NCBI RefSeq assembly: GCF_030866785.1
Contig: NZ_CP133018.1
Location: forward strand, 1,860,001 to 1,924,000
Source: Agromyces protaetiae
GTDB lineage: Bacteria; Actinomycetota; Actinomycetes; Actinomycetales; Microbacteriaceae
Length of the DNA stretch: 64,000 nt
Direction: 5' to 3'
Part shown: in pieces, positions 8,378 to 16,140 of the stretch
Position numbering within the stretch: the first letter of the stretch is position 1
How the letters are laid out: every line of letters starts with the position of its first letter
The notes under the pieces: generated by a model
What the model saw: only the letters and a program-made list of their open reading frames with translations
Databases searched by the model: none
Told to the model about the DNA's origin: nothing
Made by a program: the position numbers and the translations under genes

Positions 8378-9018
8378 CCGCGAACGAGCCGACGACCAAG
8401 AAGCTCGTCGTCGTCTCGGCGGGCCTCAGCACCCCCAGCTCGTCACGGCAGCTCGCGGACCGGCTGACAGCGGACTCCGCCGCGATGCTCCGCGAACGCG
8501 GCATCGAGGTCGAGGCGCGCACGTTCGAGCTCCGCGACCTCGCGCACGACATCACGAACCATCTGCTCATGGGCTTCGCGCCACCGAAGCTGCAGGATGC
8601 GCTCGACGCGGTCGGATCGGCCGACGGCCTCATCGCCGTCACGCCGATCTTCACCACGAGCTACGCCGGGCTGTTCAAGTCGTTCGTCGACGTGATCGAC
8701 CCGCAGGCCCTCACCGGCCTGCCCGTGCTCATCGGCGCGACCGGCGGGACGCCCCGCCACTCGCTCGCGATCGACTACGCGATCCGGCCGCTGTTCACGT
8801 ATCTGCACGCGAACCCGGTCACGACCGGGGTCTTCGCGGCCACGGGCGACTGGGGCGGCGGCGGTGACGGCGTGCGCTCGCTGCCGGACCGCATCGCGCG
8901 CGGCGCGAGCGAGTTCGCCGAGCTCGTCGCGCGCACCGACCGGTCGGACCTGATCATCGACCCGTTCGCGCTCGACCGGCCGATGGGCCACCTGCTCGGC
9001 GGTCTCGCGGGGGAGTGA
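8374..9018 (+). CDS. NAD(P)H-dependent FMN reductase, partner of the LLM monooxygenase
   Basis: 214 residues with a flavodoxin-like fold. The flavin-phosphate loop is SAGLSTPSSSRQLADRL near residues 14-32, followed by TPIFTTSYAGLFKSFVD and GATGGTPRHSLAIDYAIRP, as in CE1759-type reductases. It would reduce FMN and pass it to the monooxygenase encoded just upstream. The ATG overlaps the previous stop (ATGA), indicating translational coupling. Only 16 bp separate its end from the convergent dodecin gene. Confidence 0.9.
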   Translation: MTANEPTTKKLVVVSAGLSTPSSSRQLADRLTADSAAMLRERGIEVEARTFELRDLAHDITNHLLMGFAPPKLQDALDAVGSADGLIAVTPIFTTSYAGLFKSFVDVIDPQALTGLPVLIGATGGTPRHSLAIDYAIRPLFTYLHANPVTTGVFAATGDWGGGGDGVRSLPDRIARGASEFAELVARTDRSDLIIDPFALDRPMGHLLGGLAGE

Positions 9019-9034
9019 CCGCGGTCGATGCTCC

Positions 9035-9238
9035 TCAGTCGAGGACGAACGTGACCTCGAGGACGACCTGCCATGCGGTGATCTGACCCTCCGAGATCTC
9101 GACCTCCTGTTCCTTGACCCAGGCGCCGCTCACGTGACGCAGCGTCTCGGACGCGCGAGCGATGCCGTTCCTGACCGCATCCTCGAAGCTCGTGTCCGAG
9201 CGCGAGGTGATGGTGGTGACTCTGGCGACGGATCCCAT
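9035..9238 (-). CDS. Dodecin family flavin-binding protein
   Basis: 67 residues, the normal dodecin length. The sequence MGSVARVTTITSRSDTSFED, the SFEDAVRNGIARASETLR helix, VSGAWVKEQEVEI and the closing WQVVLEVTFVLD match this beta-alpha-beta-beta family. Dodecins assemble into dodecamers that store or buffer FMN/riboflavin. The ATG at 9238 follows a GAGGAGG site; longer in-frame starts lack one. Convergent neighbours are an FMN reductase and a flavin monooxygenase, a suggestive flavin-related grouping. Confidence 0.92.
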   Translation of the reverse strand: MGSVARVTTITSRSDTSFEDAVRNGIARASETLRHVSGAWVKEQEVEISEGQITAWQVVLEVTFVLD

Positions 9239-9413
9239 GATCCCCTCCTCACGACCGCCTCCTCGTCGAGGCGATCCTGTCGACATTCTCCGCCGTCCCG
9301 GATCCGCCGCCACCCCCTTGCGCGCGGGAACACCGCGCGAAGGACCGATGAACGCTCGGTGCCGCGTGCGCGTGCCGCTCGCGCCGGGTCACGGCAGCCC
9401 GCACGCTGGACGC

Positions 9414-11495
9414 GTGAAGGTCGCTCTGATCGCAGAATCGTTCCTCCCACACATGAACGGCGTGACCCGCTCGGTCGTGCAGACGCTCAGGCATCTCGAG
9501 CGCGGCGGTCACGACGCCCTCGTCATCGCCCCGCAGGCCGACCGCCTCCCCGAGGTCGTCCACGGCGCCCGGGTCGTCGCCGCGGCCGGACTGCCGCTGC
9601 CGGGCTACCCGCAGGTGCGCGTGTCGACGACGGGCGCGCGGCGCCTCGCGGGCACGCTCGCCGACTTCGAGCCCGACATCGTGCATCTCGCCTCGCCCTT
9701 CGTGCTGGGCTGGCGCGGGCTGATCGCCGCCTCCGGGCTCGGCGTGCCGACGGTCGCGATCTACCAGACGGATGTCCCCGGCTACGCCGCGAAGTACGGC
9801 GTGCCCGGTCTCGAGCCCGGGCTGTCGGTGCACCTCGCCCGGTTGCATCGCCGTGCCACGCTCACGCTCGCGCCGTCGTCCGCGGCCGAGGCGCAGCTCG
9901 CCGCGCTCGGCGTGCCGAGGGTCTCGCGCTGGGCACGCGGCGTCGACACGGCCGGGTTCCATCCGCGATGGCGCGACGACGCCTGGCGCCGACGTGTCGC
10001 GCCCGGCGGGCACACGATCGTCGGCTACGTCGGCCGGCTCGCCCCCGAGAAGCAGGTCGAAGACCTCCGCGCGATCGCCGATCTGCCGGGGACGCGGCTC
10101 GTGATCGTGGGCGACGGGCCCGACCGGGCCCGGCTCGAGCGGCTCCTCCCCGACGCCCACTTCACCGGGTTCCTCGAAGGCTCGGCGCTCGCGGGAGTGC
10201 TCGCGAGCCTCGACGTGTTCGTGCACCCCGGTGAGCATGAGACGTTCGGGCAGACGATCCAGGAGGCGCACGCGAGTGGCGTGCCGGTGGTCGCGACCGG
10301 CCGCGGCGGCCCGCTCGATCTCGTCCGCAACAGCCTGGACGGCTGGCTGTACCCGCCCGGCGACCTGGCCGCGCTGCGCGCGCGGGTCCAGGACCTCGTC
10401 GGCGACGAGGCGAAGCGCCGCGCCTTCGGCGATGCGGCGCGCGCGGCGGTCGCCGGCCGTTCGTGGTCCGCGCTCGGCGACCAGCTCATCGAGCACTACC
10501 GGCACGCGATGGCCGATGCGGCGCATGCGAGGCCGGCGACGGATGCCTCGGTGCGGCGAGCCGATCCGGCATCGCCGCACGTGCCGCCCGAGGCGTCCGC
10601 CGGGCGCGGGGCGTCCGCGGGGCGCGAGGCGTCCGCCGGGCACGAGGTATCCGCGCCGACCCCGGCGAGCCGACCCGCCAGGCTGACGTGGCGCCGGTTC
10701 GTCGCGCTCGGGGACTCGGTCACCGAGGGCATCGGCGACACGTCGCGCATGCCTGAGGGGGAGTACCGCGGCTGGGCGGACCGGCTCGCCGAGCTCGTCG
10801 CCGCCGCTGGTCGTGCGCCGATCGGGTATGCGAACCTCGCGGTGCGCAGCCGACGGGTCGCCGACCTCGCCGACGATCAGGCACCGCTCGCACTCGCGCT
10901 CGGGGCCGACCTCGTGAGCGTGCTCATCGGCGGCAACGATCTCGTACGGGCGGGGGCTCGTCCCCTCCTGCTCGCCGACCGGGTCGGCGCGACCATCGCC
11001 CGGCTGCGTGCGGCCGGCTGCGACGTGCTCGTCGTCACGGCGTTCATGCCGGCCCGGCCGCCGCTCCGCGCGATGCGGGCGCGGTTCCGGGTCTTCAACG
11101 AGCGACTCGCCGTGCACGCGGTGCGCCACGGCGCCATGCTGCTCGACGTCGGCGCCGACGACGCGCTCGTCGGCGTCGACCGGTGGTCGCAGGACCGCGT
11201 GCACCTGAACTCCGCCGGGCACCGTGCACTCGCCTACGCCGCCGCCGACGTGCTCGGCGTGCCGGACGCAGCCGAGCTCGCCGCGCTCGACGCGGCGCTG
11301 CACGCCGAGGACGAGCCCGACCGTCCGCCGCTCGGCACGGCCGCGTGGATGCGGCTGCACGCGGCCCCCTGGGTCATCCGTCGCCTGCGTGGCCGCACCG
11401 CCGGTGACGGCCGCGCTCCCAAGCATCAGACCCTCGTCGCGGTGGGCGGCGGTGGGGGATCCGCGCGTCAGCGGGCCGGAATCGCGGGCGACTGA
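9414..11495 (+). CDS. Fusion of a GT4 glycosyltransferase with an SGNH/GDSL hydrolase
   Basis: 693 residues in one uninterrupted frame. Residues 1-370 are a GT-B, family 4 glycosyltransferase like mycobacterial mannosyltransferase MgtA: MKVALIAESFLPHMNGVTRS, GRLAPEKQVEDL and the donor-binding EHETFGQTIQEA. Residues 385-420 form a low-complexity linker built from 18-bp DNA repeats. Residues 425-640 are an SGNH hydrolase with block I GDSVTEG (Ser near 434), block III GGNDL (about 505) and block V DRVHLNSAGH (about 596). The GTG at 9414 begins exactly at the family start. The likely job is transfer of a hexose to a lipid or wall glycan, with acyl or acetyl removal by the second domain; this is inferred. 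Confidence 0.85.
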   Translation: MKVALIAESFLPHMNGVTRSVVQTLRHLERGGHDALVIAPQADRLPEVVHGARVVAAAGLPLPGYPQVRVSTTGARRLAGTLADFEPDIVHLASPFVLGWRGLIAASGLGVPTVAIYQTDVPGYAAKYGVPGLEPGLSVHLARLHRRATLTLAPSSAAEAQLAALGVPRVSRWARGVDTAGFHPRWRDDAWRRRVAPGGHTIVGYVGRLAPEKQVEDLRAIADLPGTRLVIVGDGPDRARLERLLPDAHFTGFLEGSALAGVLASLDVFVHPGEHETFGQTIQEAHASGVPVVATGRGGPLDLVRNSLDGWLYPPGDLAALRARVQDLVGDEAKRRAFGDAARAAVAGRSWSALGDQLIEHYRHAMADAAHARPATDASVRRADPASPHVPPEASAGRGASAGREASAGHEVSAPTPASRPARLTWRRFVALGDSVTEGIGDTSRMPEGEYRGWADRLAELVAAAGRAPIGYANLAVRSRRVADLADDQAPLALALGADLVSVLIGGNDLVRAGARPLLLADRVGATIARLRAAGCDVLVVTAFMPARPPLRAMRARFRVFNERLAVHAVRHGAMLLDVGADDALVGVDRWSQDRVHLNSAGHRALAYAAADVLGVPDAAELAALDAALHAEDEPDRPPLGTAAWMRLHAAPWVIRRLRGRTAGDGRAPKHQTLVAVGGGGGSARQRAGIAGD
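10590..10655 (+). repeat. 18-bp in-frame tandem repeat in the fusion linker
   Basis: Three 18-bp units starting at 10590, 10608 and 10626 and a partial fourth at 10644 encode EASAGR-like hexapeptides. The first unit begins GAGGCGTCCGCC. It forms the flexible linker between the two catalytic domains. Confidence 0.85.
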
Positions 11496-11501
11496 TACTC
11501 T
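11493..11501 (+). promoter_or_regulatory. Extended -10 element, probable pnp promoter
   Basis: TGATACTCT fits the extended -10 pattern TGnTANNNT and starts in the stop codon of the preceding gene. It would give a leader of about 255 nt before pnp. Confidence 0.4.
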
Positions 11502-11507
11502 GGACCA

Positions 11508-11764
11508 GGTGGCCCGTACGGCAGCCGTCCTCCTCGCGAGGGCAGATGTCACCATCGGGCACCGAATCGGAAGCATGTTCCGGCAGACAGCTGGTCCCCT
11601 GTGGTGGATCACCAATCGCGCATCCAGGCGTCGAATGGTGGACTTCTACTGGTGGCCAGCGCGGGCGAGACACCCCGTCGTCGCTCAATCTGCGGTTTCG
11701 TCCTGCTTCCTTGTACGAGTCGTGCCCACACGGGGTGCGACGGTAAACAAAGGAGAGAGACCTC
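11508..11764 (+). promoter_or_regulatory. Long 5' leader of pnp, Actino-pnp-like
   Basis: A stretch of about 257 nt without a gene precedes pnp. PNPase genes of actinobacteria are known to carry a conserved structured leader, the Actino-pnp RNA. I cannot fold or align the sequence here. Short complementary segments are visible: TGGTG/CACCA around 11601-11613 and CTGG/CCAG around 11648-11660. The assignment is by position and gene, not by a matched consensus. A purine-rich AAAGGAG site ends the leader just before the start codon. Confidence 0.4.
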
Positions 11765-14047
11765 TTGGAAGGTCCTGAGATCACGTTCGCGGAAACGGTC
11801 ATCGACAACGGCCGCTTCGGCACCCGCACCATCCGCTTCGAGACCGGACGCCTCGCCCAGCAGGCGCAGGGCTCGGCCGTCGCCTACATCGACGAAGAGA
11901 CCATGCTGCTCTCGGCGACGTCGGTGTCGAAGCAGCCGAAGGAGCACTTCGACTTCTTCCCGCTCACGATCGACGTCGAAGAGCGCATGTACGCCGCCGG
12001 CCGCATCCCCGGCTCGTTCTTCCGTCGTGAGGGGCGCCCCTCGACCGAGGCGATCCTCACCTGCCGCCTGATCGACCGCCCCCTGCGCCCCTCGTTCGTC
12101 GAGGGCCTCCGCAACGAGGTCCAGGTCGTCGTCACGGTGCTCGCCATCGAGCCCGACGAGCTCTATGACGTGCTCGCCATCAACGCGGCGTCGCTCTCGA
12201 CGCAGCTGTCCGGACTGCCGTTCTCCGGCCCCGTCGGCGGCGTGCGCGTCGCCCTCATCGACGGCCAGTGGGTCGCCTTCCCGAAGCACACGCAGCTCGA
12301 GGAGGCCGTGTTCAGCATGGTCGTCGCCGGCCGCGTCGTGACCGAGGCCGACGGCTCGCAGGACGTCGCGATCATGATGATCGAGGCCGAGGCGACCGAC
12401 AACGCGTGGAACCTCATCCAGGCCGGCGGCGTCAAGCCCGACGAGACCGTCATCGCGCAGGGCATCGAGGCGTCGAAGCCGTTCATCAAGCAGCTCGTCG
12501 AGGCGCAGCAGCAGGTCGCCGCCACGGCGGCCAAGCCGACCGCCGACTACCCGACGTTCCCGCCCTACCAGCCGTCGACCAAGGAGGCCGTCGAGGCCAT
12601 CGCGCTCGACGAGCTCAAGCGCATCTACCAGATCGCCGGCAAGGTCGAGCGTCAGGACGCCGACGACGCGCTCAAGGCACGCGTCAAGGAGCAGGTCGCG
12701 GCCAAGGTCGAGGCGGGCGAGCTGCCCGCGTCCGCGAACGCCGAGGTCTCGGCGGCGTACAAGTCGGTGACCAAGCACGTCGTGCGTTCGCGCGTGCTCG
12801 AAGAGGGCGTCCGCATCGACGGCCGCGGCCTCGCCGACATCCGCCCGCTCGACGCCGAGGTGCAGGTCGTGCCCCGCGTGCACGGCTCGGCCATCTTCCA
12901 GCGCGGTGAGACCCAGATCCTGGGTGTCACGACGCTGAACATGCTGAAGCTCGAGCAGCAGATCGACTCGCTGAGCCCGGTCACCAAGAAGCGCTACATG
13001 CACAACTACAACTTCCCGCCCTACTCGACCGGTGAGACCGGCCGCGTCGGGTCGCCGAAGCGTCGCGAGATCGGGCACGGCGCACTCGCCGAGCGCGCGC
13101 TCGTGCCGGTGCTGCCCACGCGCGACGAGTTCCCGTACGCGATCCGTCAGGTCTCCGAGGCGCTCGGCTCCAACGGCTCGACCTCCATGGGTTCGGTCTG
13201 CGCGTCGACGCTCTCGCTGCTGAACGCGGGTGTGCCGCTGCGCGCCCCCGTCGCCGGTATCGCGATGGGCCTCATCTCCGACACCGTGAACGGCGAGACC
13301 CGCTACGCGGCGCTCACCGACATCCTCGGCGCCGAAGACGCGCTCGGCGACATGGACTTCAAGGTCGCCGGCACGTCCGAGTTCGTCACCGCGATCCAGC
13401 TCGACACCAAGCTCGACGGCATCCCCGCGTCGGTGCTGGCCGGCGCGCTGACGCAGGCGAAGGACGCCCGCACGACGATCCTCGCCGTGCTGAACGCCGC
13501 GATCGACGGCCCCGACGAGATGGCCCCGACCGCGCCCCGCGTGATCTCGGTGCAGATCCCCGTCGACAAGATCGGCGAGCTGATCGGCCCGAAGGGCAAG
13601 ACGATCAACGCGATCCAGGACGAGACCGGCGCCGACATCTCCATCGAGGAGGACGGCACCGTCTACATCGGTGCGACCGACGGCCCCTCGGCCGAGGCCG
13701 CACGCGCCCAGGTCAACGCGATCGCCAACCCGACGAACCCCGAGGTCGGCGAGCAGTTCCTCGGCACGGTCGTGAAGATCGCGACGTTCGGGGCGTTCAT
13801 CTCCCTGCTCCCCGGCAAAGACGGCCTGCTGCACATCTCCGAGGTGCGCAAGCTCGCCGGCGGCAAGCGCGTCGAGAACGTCGAGGACGTGCTCGGCGTC
13901 GGCCAGAAGATCCTCGTCGAGATCACCAAGATCGACGACCGCGGCAAGCTGTCGCTCGCCCCGGTGCTGGCCGAGGAGGCCGACACCGACGGCCGCGAGG
14001 CGGAGTCGGTGCACGCCGACGCGCCGGCCGAGGGCGCCGACGCGTAA
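11765..14047 (+). CDS. pnp: Polyribonucleotide nucleotidyltransferase (PNPase)
   Basis: 760 residues; degrades RNA 3' to 5' by phosphorolysis in the cytoplasm and synthesises guanosine polyphosphates in some actinobacteria. It has two RNase PH-like halves (about 15-150 and 345-545), a KH domain (about 592-645, with [18 protein letters not shown]) and an S1 domain (about 661-735, with [21 protein letters not shown]). Conserved [18 protein letters not shown] and GLISD lie in the second core. Translation starts at TTG: AAAGGAG sits upstream and the first residues ([18 protein letters not shown]) match family N-termini, while no ATG or GTG fits. A strong hairpin follows the gene. Confidence 0.97.
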   Translation: MEGPEITFAETVIDNGRFGTRTIRFETGRLAQQAQGSAVAYIDEETMLLSATSVSKQPKEHFDFFPLTIDVEERMYAAGRIPGSFFRREGRPSTEAILTCRLIDRPLRPSFVEGLRNEVQVVVTVLAIEPDELYDVLAINAASLSTQLSGLPFSGPVGGVRVALIDGQWVAFPKHTQLEEAVFSMVVAGRVVTEADGSQDVAIMMIEAEATDNAWNLIQAGGVKPDETVIAQGIEASKPFIKQLVEAQQQVAATAAKPTADYPTFPPYQPSTKEAVEAIALDELKRIYQIAGKVERQDADDALKARVKEQVAAKVEAGELPASANAEVSAAYKSVTKHVVRSRVLEEGVRIDGRGLADIRPLDAEVQVVPRVHGSAIFQRGETQILGVTTLNMLKLEQQIDSLSPVTKKRYMHNYNFPPYSTGETGRVGSPKRREIGHGALAERALVPVLPTRDEFPYAIRQVSEALGSNGSTSMGSVCASTLSLLNAGVPLRAPVAGIAMGLISDTVNGETRYAALTDILGAEDALGDMDFKVAGTSEFVTAIQLDTKLDGIPASVLAGALTQAKDARTTILAVLNAAIDGPDEMAPTAPRVISVQIPVDKIGELIGPKGKTINAIQDETGADISIEEDGTVYIGATDGPSAEAARAQVNAIANPTNPEVGEQFLGTVVKIATFGAFISLLPGKDGLLHISEVRKLAGGKRVENVEDVLGVGQKILVEITKIDDRGKLSLAPVLAEEADTDGREAESVHADAPAEGADA

Positions 14048-14062
14048 GCAGCGCTCGCGCAC

Positions 14063-14102
14063 ACGGATGCCCCGCCCGAACTCGTTCGGGCGGGGCATCC
14101 GT
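14063..14102 (+). terminator. Strong hairpin terminator after pnp
   Basis: A perfect 18-bp stem (14063-14080 with 14085-14102) has a CTCG loop, starting 15 nt after the stop. The stem contains the GGATGCC/GGCATCC motif that is frequent in this genome. Confidence 0.85.
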
Positions 14103-14144
14103 CGTCTCCGGCCTCCGCTGTCCTCTCCGCCTCCACGCATGACG

Positions 14145-14214
14145 CGTTGGAGGTCATTTCTCGCATATGAGGTCGGAATGGTTGGACCTCCCACGCGGAA
14201 TATGACCTCCAACG
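14145..14214. repeat. Palindromic intergenic element with GAGGTC units
   Basis: A 70-bp element bounded by the perfect 13-bp inverted repeat CGTTGGAGGTCAT/ATGACCTCCAACG. Inside lies a second inverted pair, GAGGTC/GACCTC (14170-14175 and 14186-14191), so the hexamer GAGGTC occurs four times, two in each direction. It sits between the pnp terminator and the end of the convergent 78-residue gene and is more AT-rich than its surroundings. It could be a REP- or MITE-like element, or a protein-binding site. Confidence 0.65.
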
Positions 14215-14224
14215 TGAGCGGCGG

Positions 14225-14266
14225 GCGGGCGCGGGGCGGGCGCGGCCGGAGCGGGCGCGGGGCGGG
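14225..14266. repeat. 16-bp direct repeat
   Basis: GCGGGCGCGGGGCGGG occurs at 14225-14240 and again at 14251-14266 in a G-rich stretch just past the end of the 78-residue gene. Confidence 0.6.
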
Positions 14267-14274
14267 TCGGCGGG

Positions 14275-14511
14275 TCAGCGCAGCGGGATCGCCGCGGAGC
14301 GGTGCAGCGCGTCGCGTTCGGCGACGGCGACGCGGACCGCGTGCGTCGCGCGCAGGTGAGCGGATGCCTCGGCGCGCAGGTATGCCCGGCGGGCGGCGCG
14401 CGTACGGCCCCAGTGTTCGAGGGCTCGGCCCGAACGGATGGCCCACGCGGCGATGCCGGTCGCGCGGACGGGACCGGTGGTCAGGATCTGGGGGAGCGCT
14501 GCGGTGTGCAT
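14275..14511 (-). CDS. Small Ala/Arg-rich protein of unknown function
   Basis: 78 residues, starting MHTAALPQILTTGPVRATGI. The rest is almost entirely predicted helix rich in Ala, Arg and His (for example RAYLRAEASAHLRATHAVRV), positively charged, with no recognisable domain. Its ATG lies 2 nt after the ArsR stop codon and is served by a GGAGGA site inside the end of the ArsR gene, so the two are very probably co-transcribed and coupled. A partner or target of the regulator is possible but unproven. Confidence 0.65.
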   Translation of the reverse strand: MHTAALPQILTTGPVRATGIAAWAIRSGRALEHWGRTRAARRAYLRAEASAHLRATHAVRVAVAERDALHRSAAIPLR

Positions 14512-14513
14512 GG

Positions 14514-15188
14514 TCAGTCCTCCGTGTCGGTCGGTGTACTCGGTGCGGGATCGACCGCGCCCCGGATGAGCGGGAAGGCGGCGACCTGGATCTGCACGGG
14601 AAGCGCGCCCGCGGTGGGTTCGGCGCGGTGGGCCTCGATGGCCCGGTCGATCACGGCCGCGAGGTCGGCCACCAGGGCCGCGAGCTCCTCGGTCGTGAGC
14701 CGCAGGTTCGTGGTGTCGGTGGTCGCCGCGTCGACCCAGGCCGAGCCGAACACCGTCTCGCCCTCGGACAGGAACTCGTGGTGGTTGCGCTCTCGAGCAC
14801 GGATCCACTCGTCGGAGACCAGCTGGGTCGCGAGCCGCTCGGCGCTGCCCGGCGCCAACCGGCTCGGGTCGGGCGTGGCGATAGGCGACGGCGTGCGCTC
14901 CCACCAGCGTTCTCGGGCCGTGCCGCGACCCTCGATCTCTTGCACGAGGTCGTGCTTGGCGAGCTGACGCAGGTGGTAGCTCGTCGCACCGCTGGACTCG
15001 CCGAGCCGCTCGCCGAGACCGCTGGCCGTGAGCGGGCCGAACATCGCGAGCTCGTCGAGGATGCGGATGCGCAGCGGGTGGGCGAGTGCCTTGATCGTCG
15101 CCGCCGAGAGTACGCGGTCGCGCCAGTGCGGCGCGGCAGCGTCATGCATCACGTCGTCCGGGGCGAGGTGATCTTCATGCTCGGTCAT
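14514..15188 (-). CDS. ArsR-type winged-helix transcriptional regulator
   Basis: 224 residues. The winged helix spans about residues 28-105: ALAHPLRIRILDELAMFGPL, the recognition helix SGATSYHLRQLAKHDLV and the wing EIEGRGTARERWW. A further ~110 residues form an acidic C-terminal domain without the Cys clusters of metal sensors, so the signal is unlikely to be metal bound in the classic way. The ATG at 15188 directly follows a -10 hexamer and has no ribosome binding site. Four copies of a TGCAAAG-like heptamer overlap the promoter, suggesting autoregulation. It heads an operon with the small gene at 14275. Confidence 0.85.
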   Translation of the reverse strand: MTEHEDHLAPDDVMHDAAAPHWRDRVLSAATIKALAHPLRIRILDELAMFGPLTASGLGERLGESSGATSYHLRQLAKHDLVQEIEGRGTARERWWERTPSPIATPDPSRLAPGSAERLATQLVSDEWIRARERNHHEFLSEGETVFGSAWVDAATTDTTNLRLTTEELAALVADLAAVIDRAIEAHRAEPTAGALPVQIQVAAFPLIRGAVDPAPSTPTDTED

Positions 15189-15190
15189 GA

Positions 15191-15236
15191 TGCAAAGATA
15201 CCGCTGCAAAGGAACTGTTGCAAGGATTTCTTTGCA
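15191..15236. promoter_or_regulatory. Heptamer array over the ArsR promoter
   Basis: TGCAAAG at 15191 and 15205 and TGCAAGG at 15219 are direct repeats spaced exactly 14 bp; an inverted copy CTTTGCA lies at 15230-15236. They cover the -10, spacer and -35 of the regulator's own promoter, so they are good candidates for its binding sites. Confidence 0.65.
15195..15223 (-). promoter_or_regulatory. ArsR promoter, leaderless
   Basis: On the minus strand TTGCAA (15218-15223) and TATCTT (15195-15200) are separated by 17 nt. The -10 ends 6 nt before the ATG at 15188, so transcription should begin at the start codon. Confidence 0.7.
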
Positions 15237-15245
15237 CACCGCGGA

Positions 15246-16133
15246 TCAGCGAGCGAGCCGGGCCAGTGTCGCCTCCGCGAGCCGATCGGCGCTCCCCGGC
15301 GCGAGATCGAGGTAGAGCATGGGCTCGATGAGCTCCAGCTCGAGCACCGCGAGCCGCCCGCCGAAGCGCACCACATCGAACCGGGCGTACAGCAGATCGA
15401 AGGGCAGTCGCGCGCGCATCGCGTCGACCTCGGCCGTATCTGCGGCGGCGGGCTCCACGAGCTCGATCGTGCCGCCGTAGATGCCGTGCGCCCGGAAGTC
15501 GCCCGACGCCGGCCGCTTGCGCAGGGCGTGGCTGAGCCCGTCGCCGACGAACGCGAACGAGAGCTCGCCCTCGCCGAGGATCGACTCGGCGAACGGCTGC
15601 ACCATCAGCTCGATGCCGGAAGCGAGCGCCTCGAGTGCAGCGGTCAGCCCCGAGGCATCCGTTCTGACCACGCCGGACCCGCCGACCCCAACCGCGGGCT
15701 TGAGCACCAGGTCGTCCCAGCCGGCCTCGACGGCGGCGGCGCGGAGCCGGGGTGCCTCAGCGGCCGTACCCCGCACCAGCGGCACGATCGGGACCCCCCT
15801 GCGGTCGAGGTCGTCGAGGTAGTGCTTGTCGGCGTTCCAGCGCACCGCGTCGACGGGATTGAGCAGGACGCATCGCGACGCGTCGATCGCGGCGGTGACC
15901 TCGAGGAACTCGTCGAGATGGTCGACGTAGTCCCAGGTGCTGCGCAGCACGGCCGCGTCGTAGGCATCCCAGTCGACGCCGTCGCGGGACCAGACGACGG
16001 GCTCGGCGTCGACGCCGAGTCGGGCGAGCGCCTCGAGGAGCCGGCGATCGTCCGCGAACAGCGCCTCGATGTCGGGGACCTCCCAGGTCACGAAGCCCGG
16101 GAGTCGCTCGCAGCGGAGCACCGCGACCCGCAT
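15246..16133 (-). CDS. ATP-grasp domain protein
   Basis: 295 residues of the RimK/glutathione-synthetase-like ATP-grasp superfamily, which joins a carboxylate to an amine or other nucleophile through an acyl-phosphate. Features are LRSTWDYVDHLDEF near residues 63-76, LNPVDAVRWNADKHYLDDL, the ATP-binding VLKPAVGVGGSGVV (about 143-157), MVQPFAESI, and a late magnesium-binding segment DLLYARFDVVRFGGRLAVLE. The STWDY motif recalls the DcsG (O-ureido-serine cyclo-ligase) group, but this cannot fix the substrate. It starts 7 nt after the Lrp stop and is probably co-transcribed with it. Confidence 0.75.
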   Translation of the reverse strand: MRVAVLRCERLPGFVTWEVPDIEALFADDRRLLEALARLGVDAEPVVWSRDGVDWDAYDAAVLRSTWDYVDHLDEFLEVTAAIDASRCVLLNPVDAVRWNADKHYLDDLDRRGVPIVPLVRGTAAEAPRLRAAAVEAGWDDLVLKPAVGVGGSGVVRTDASGLTAALEALASGIELMVQPFAESILGEGELSFAFVGDGLSHALRKRPASGDFRAHGIYGGTIELVEPAAADTAEVDAMRARLPFDLLYARFDVVRFGGRLAVLELELIEPMLYLDLAPGSADRLAEATLARLAR

Positions 16134-16140
16134 GCGCCGT

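Noticed and set aside
11609-14446. A 945-codon open frame antisense to pnp
   Set aside because: Its translation is low-complexity Arg/Gly/Asp-rich with no domain, and the sense strand encodes complete PNPase. Long antisense frames are expected in GC-rich DNA because stops are rare.
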